The position numbers and the translations under genes were made by a program. This document shows, one piece after another, positions 60,849 to 64,000 of a stretch of 64,000 nt of DNA. The stretch lies in assembly GCA_963837155.1 (NCBI GenBank), contig CAWIMB010000002.1, forward strand, positions 2,046,001-2,110,000, written 5' to 3'. Positions within the stretch are counted from its first letter, which is position 1. Each line of letters begins with the position of its first letter. The stretch is from DASQHW01 sp963837155. GTDB lineage: Bacteria; Actinomycetota; Acidimicrobiia; IMCC26256; PALSA-610. The notes beneath the pieces are model-generated. The model was given only the letters and a program-made list of their open reading frames with translations. It did no database searches and was not told the origin of the DNA.

Positions 60849-62638
60849 CGCATTCCGGACAGTCGCAGCGCTTCCTTGTAGAACGGATCCGCTTCTTCTA
60901 GTCGCGTCGGTTCGTCGAATCGTTGGACGCGCCCGTTCTGGATCACCATGATCCGATCACAGATGCTTATAGTCGACATGCGATGTGCGATGACGAGGAC
61001 TGTCGCACTCGACGCAAGTGACGTCATGGTGTCGCGCATGAGCGCCTCGGATTGCGGATCGAGCGCGCTTGTTGGTTCATCGAAGACAACGAAGTCGGGA
61101 TCTCCGACGAGCGACCGCGCTATGCACAGTCGCTGTCGTTGCCCGCCGGAGAGCTCGCCGCCGCGCTCGCCGACCGGCGTGTCGTAGCCGGCGGACCAAT
61201 TCATGATGTCTTCGTGCACGTGGGCTCGCCGCGCGGCTCGCTCGACGTCGGACGGCTCGACCTGATCTCGGAAGAAGCGAATGTTGTCACCGACAGTCCC
61301 AGCAAACAGCCGCGGCTCCTGAGGAACGAAGGTGATGTAGCGATACCAGTCGTCGAGTGAAAACTCCCGGACGTCACCGCCGTCCGCGAGGATGCGGCCA
61401 TGTGTCGGCTCACGCAGCCGCAAGAGCAGTTGGACGAGCGTCGATTTGCCAGCGCCAGAAGGACCTATGACTCCGATAATTTCACCTCGAGAAATCTGGA
61501 TGGAGACGCCTTCCAAAACCGGTCGTTCAGGTGTGTATTCGAAGCCCACATCTTCGAATACGATCTCGCGGATTGTGTCGAACCGCTTGCCAACGCGAGA
61601 CAGTGCCGCGGCCTCGTATCGCCTTCGCTCTTGTTGGACCGCTTCGAAATAGGGCGCACTCTCGTGCAGCGCCTGGAGCGTGGTCTGGATCGCCTGGCCG
61701 TAGGTCAGCGACCTCAGCATGATCAGAACAACGGCTCCGAGGGACGCTAATGCCGATGCGCCGGCGGCATACGCGAGACCAAGCGCGCCGACCACGAGCA
61801 AGAGCGCGAGCCCTTGATAGAGAGCCGGCACGAGCTGACTGAGAAACCGTGTGCGGAACAGCCTCTCGGCCACGACGTCGCTCAACCGGTCGATGCGGGC
61901 GCGAACTTGCGGTTCAACATCGAAGACCCGGACCTCGCGCGTCGTTGTCCCGAGCTCGGTGACCGCAGTTGCAAACGCCAGATTCGCGGTGGCGCCGCGC
62001 TTGGAACGACGCTGGACAGCGGCGCGTACGGGCCGCAGCGTCAGCCCGATAGCACCCGCTGTGAGGGCAACGGCAAGCGCGGCAACGGTGTTGATTGCCA
62101 GTGCGACAACCATGAGCGCGACGAGGTTGAATGCCGCGACCGTTCCTTGCGAGAGGTTCAGAACCGCGTTCGCACATTGGGTCGAGTACGTGGTCAACAG
62201 CTCTTGGAGACGACCCTCGCGTTCTCCGGATTGCAACGGCCACGACGCGCCGAGGTATGCATGTACGAGCGCCTGACGCGTCCCGCTGAGCACGGCCGCC
62301 ATCGTGGCTGCGGAGAGGCGCGCTTGTGCCACTTGAAGCGTCATGCGCGCCGCGACTAAGCAGGCCGCGACAACGAGCAGTGTAGGAACCGACGCGTAGA
62401 TGTGCGCGGGTCCCACACTCATATGCACTCGAGGGTCTCTGTCCGTCAGAGCGACGGCGAGACGCGCAATAACCACGAGAACCGCGGCCTCGGCGAGTCC
62501 ACCCACAGCTGAGGAGATGGCCAGGAGAACGAGGCGTCGACGTTGGCCCTCGAGAAACGGCGCGATCACGCGTCGCAACGAAAGCGTGGCTTCACGGCCG
62601 GGCAGCCCCGCGCGTGCCCGTGATCCATTCCCTTGCAC
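60845..62638 (-). CDS. ABC exporter, fused membrane and ATP-binding domains
   Basis: About 597 aa from GTG 62638; the frame extends further but would overlap the divergent glycosyltransferase gene. Six membrane segments (LLAISSAVGGLAEAAVLVVIARL, in part, to LALLLVVGALGLAYAAGASALASLG) are followed by an ABC ATPase: Walker A GPSGAGKST, Q-loop FVPQEPRLF, signature LSGGQRQRL, Walker B FVVFDEPTSALD and His-switch IAHRMST. This is the type of MsbA-like, peptide and glycolipid exporters. In this locus it may export a lipid-linked glycan or the cysteine-rich peptide; no peptidase C39 domain is present. Confidence 0.9.
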   Translation of the reverse strand: MQGNGSRARAGLPGREATLSLRRVIAPFLEGQRRRLVLLAISSAVGGLAEAAVLVVIARLAVALTDRDPRVHMSVGPAHIYASVPTLLVVAACLVAARMTLQVAQARLSAATMAAVLSGTRQALVHAYLGASWPLQSGEREGRLQELLTTYSTQCANAVLNLSQGTVAAFNLVALMVVALAINTVAALAVALTAGAIGLTLRPVRAAVQRRSKRGATANLAFATAVTELGTTTREVRVFDVEPQVRARIDRLSDVVAERLFRTRFLSQLVPALYQGLALLLVVGALGLAYAAGASALASLGAVVLIMLRSLTYGQAIQTTLQALHESAPYFEAVQQERRRYEAAALSRVGKRFDTIREIVFEDVGFEYTPERPVLEGVSIQISRGEIIGVIGPSGAGKSTLVQLLLRLREPTHGRILADGGDVREFSLDDWYRYITFVPQEPRLFAGTVGDNIRFFRDQVEPSDVERAARRAHVHEDIMNWSAGYDTPVGERGGELSGGQRQRLCIARSLVGDPDFVVFDEPTSALDPQSEALMRDTMTSLASSATVLVIAHRMSTISICDRIMVIQNGRVQRFDEPTRLEEADPFYKEALRLSGMR

Positions 62639-62756
62639 CGGTAAGGATGCTACGGGACGAGATGCCGGCTGGTCGCACTTCCGGGGCCAGTCGATCGCAT
62701 CGGCGCAACCTTGGTACCGTCGCCCCTCATTCGCGCGTTCCCAAGGCAGGCCGCGC

Positions 62757-63836
62757 ATGCACTCGGAGGTACTCCAGGTCGTCACCGACACCGATCGACG
62801 TGGCGCACAAGTCTTCGCGGTGGACCTCGAAGAGGGACTTAGGAAGTTGGGGTGGATCGTCCGTACTGTCGCGCTCGCACCAGGAGGGGCTGGCGGGCTC
62901 GATCTCGATGTCCTGGGTCCGAGCCGGCGCGGTCCGCGAACGATGCTCGCTCTCTGCCGTGAGATGCGCACGGCGCGAGTCGTCGTCGGGCATGGATCGA
63001 CGACGCTGTTCGCTTGTGCAGCGGCGGGCCTAGCGGTGCGAACGCCGTTCGTCTACCGACAGATCAGCGACTCGATATTTTGGGCTTCGACAAGATGGCG
63101 AAAGCGACGCGTGACCTTGGCCCTCTCGCGCGCGACCCATGTTGTCGCGTTGTCGTCGGGTGCCGCTCAAACGCTCTCCGCACAATTCGGAGTTGCGACC
63201 GCGCGCATCCACGTCGTCCCAAACGGTGTCCCACCGAGCCGATTTCAGCCTCCGTCGAATGATGCGAGGCAGCGCGGCCGCGATGCCTTCGGTCTCGATC
63301 GCGACTGTCCGACGGTCGCGTTCATTGGTGCACTGGTGGAGGAGAAGGGTGCCGACATCGCAATTCGCGCGATCGCGAACATACAAGGCTCACAGTTGGT
63401 GGTCGTGGGGGACGGCCCCGAGCGCGCACACCTCGAGGAACTAGCGCGCGACATCGCGCCCGGCCGTGTTGTCTTCACGGGATCGGTGTCCGATCCGCTC
63501 GAGGCGCTCAGCGCCGCGGACGTCGTTGCGTTGCCGAGTCGTGGAGGCGACAGTATGCCTGCGGCACTCATCGAGGCCGGGCTGTCACAACTACCGGCGG
63601 TGTCGACAGCGATCGGCGCGATTCCCGACGTAATTGTCGATGGGGTCACCGGCCTCCTGATTCGCGACAGCTCGGACGCCGCACTCGCGGAGGCGCTCGA
63701 GAAGATCCTCGCGGATCGAACGTTCGCCTCGGCACTCGCGCGTGCCGCCCGCCGTCATTGTCTGGCGAGGTTCTCCATCGACGCCGTTGCCGCCGAGTGG
63801 GACGCGCTTCTCAAACACGTCACCAAACCGGTGTGA
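62757..63836 (+). CDS. Family 4 glycosyltransferase
   Basis: Intact, 359 aa. ATG 62757 follows AAGGCAGG. GT-B layout: VLQVVTDTDRRGAQVFAVDL, VVVGHGSTTLFACAAAGL, HVVPNGVPPSRFQPP, VAFIGALVEEKGADIAI and the donor-site ALPSRGGDSMPAALIEAGLSQLPAVST with its acidic pair. It lies divergent from the ABC exporter and belongs to the exopolysaccharide locus. Sugar specificity cannot be read. Confidence 0.9.
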   Translation: MHSEVLQVVTDTDRRGAQVFAVDLEEGLRKLGWIVRTVALAPGGAGGLDLDVLGPSRRGPRTMLALCREMRTARVVVGHGSTTLFACAAAGLAVRTPFVYRQISDSIFWASTRWRKRRVTLALSRATHVVALSSGAAQTLSAQFGVATARIHVVPNGVPPSRFQPPSNDARQRGRDAFGLDRDCPTVAFIGALVEEKGADIAIRAIANIQGSQLVVVGDGPERAHLEELARDIAPGRVVFTGSVSDPLEALSAADVVALPSRGGDSMPAALIEAGLSQLPAVSTAIGAIPDVIVDGVTGLLIRDSSDAALAEALEKILADRTFASALARAARRHCLARFSIDAVAAEWDALLKHVTKPV

Positions 63837-63853
63837 GCTATATGCCCCACGTA

Positions 63854-64000
63854 TCAGGCTCGCGTTGTCACGGCGGCCCGCTGTACGACCGCGTCGGTGA
63901 ATGGCTTCGACTGCAGCAGCTTCTGCAGCTGAATGTCCCATGTACCGGTCGCGAGCATGAGCTCACGACCGGCTTCACCCAACCGTCGACGGAGCTCCGC
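63854..64000 (-). CDS. C-terminal end of a further gene, probably a glycosyltransferase (partial)
   Basis: A minus-strand frame open from the right edge reads ELRRRLGEAGRELMLATGTW, then DIQLQKLLQ, and stops at 63854. The R.RLGEAGRE...W helix is typical of the last helix of GT4 glycosyltransferases. Only 48 residues are in the window. It converges on the preceding GT4 gene with 17 bases between the stops. Confidence 0.6.
   Translation of the reverse strand, partial: AELRRRLGEAGRELMLATGTWDIQLQKLLQSKPFTDAVVQRAAVTTRA

Overview
The window is high-GC DNA from an actinobacterium, probably an uncultured soil lineage. This rests on GC-rich codon use, frequent GTG starts, translationally coupled operons, and a complete actinobacterial-type (group 1h, high-affinity) [NiFe]-hydrogenase locus. 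Species cannot be read from the sequence alone. Many otherwise well-conserved genes are split by single-base frameshifts, mostly one extra base, five of them in hypF alone. Translating across each shift restores a normal family member, so I treat most as residual consensus errors of a long-read assembly. They are annotated as one CDS with the break noted.

Region 1 (1-13.9 kb, + strand): hydrogen oxidation. An SIS-HypC fusion, an SIS protein, hypE and hypF are followed by a strong hairpin. Then come small and large hydrogenase subunits, a NifU-like protein, DUF5947, DUF6084, a conserved unknown, the maturation protease, a 34-aa DUF6893 peptide, YceI, hypA, hypC and hypD, mostly overlapping by 1-4 bases. 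HypE, F, C, D and A build and insert the Fe(CN)2CO centre and nickel, the protease trims the large subunit, and NifU probably supplies Fe-S clusters. No hypB is visible.

Region 2 (14-38 kb): secreted and surface proteins plus regulators. It holds a secreted HExxE protein, an arylsulfotransferase-family lipoprotein, a roughly 3,070-aa multidomain secreted protein with exact 513-bp repeats, and another large secreted protein. These are followed by a nucleotidyl-cyclase/NB-ARC/TPR regulator and a small LuxR/SnoaL/hydrolase locus. The region ends in a degraded copy of the 3' end of hypD (37.85-37.93 kb). The 24 kb between the two hypD ends therefore looks like an inserted segment.

Region 3 (38-41.4 kb): small housekeeping and regulatory genes: a conserved unknown, a cold-shock protein, a double-PAS protein, a small membrane protein, a PadR-YceI fusion and a zinc-ribbon peptide.

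Region 4 (41.4-64 kb): an exopolysaccharide locus. One minus-strand operon encodes a DegT aminotransferase, CapD-type dehydratase, GT4/initiating sugar-transferase fusion, polysaccharide deacetylase, membrane protein, nucleotide-sugar dehydrogenase and GT4. A second minus-strand operon starts with an acetyltransferase, a polymerase-like membrane protein and a Wzz/tyrosine-kinase-like protein. It runs by start/stop overlap into a peptide-modification-like cassette: PqqD-like, nucleotidyltransferase, HprK-like kinase, PqqD-like and a P-loop-less HprK-like paralogue. Between the operons lies a twin-arginine, 14-cysteine peptide gene with a small partner. This cassette is the best candidate for an undescribed system. 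A beta-helix protein, an ABC exporter and further glycosyltransferases complete the locus. No tRNA, rRNA, CRISPR array, transposase or integrase was seen.
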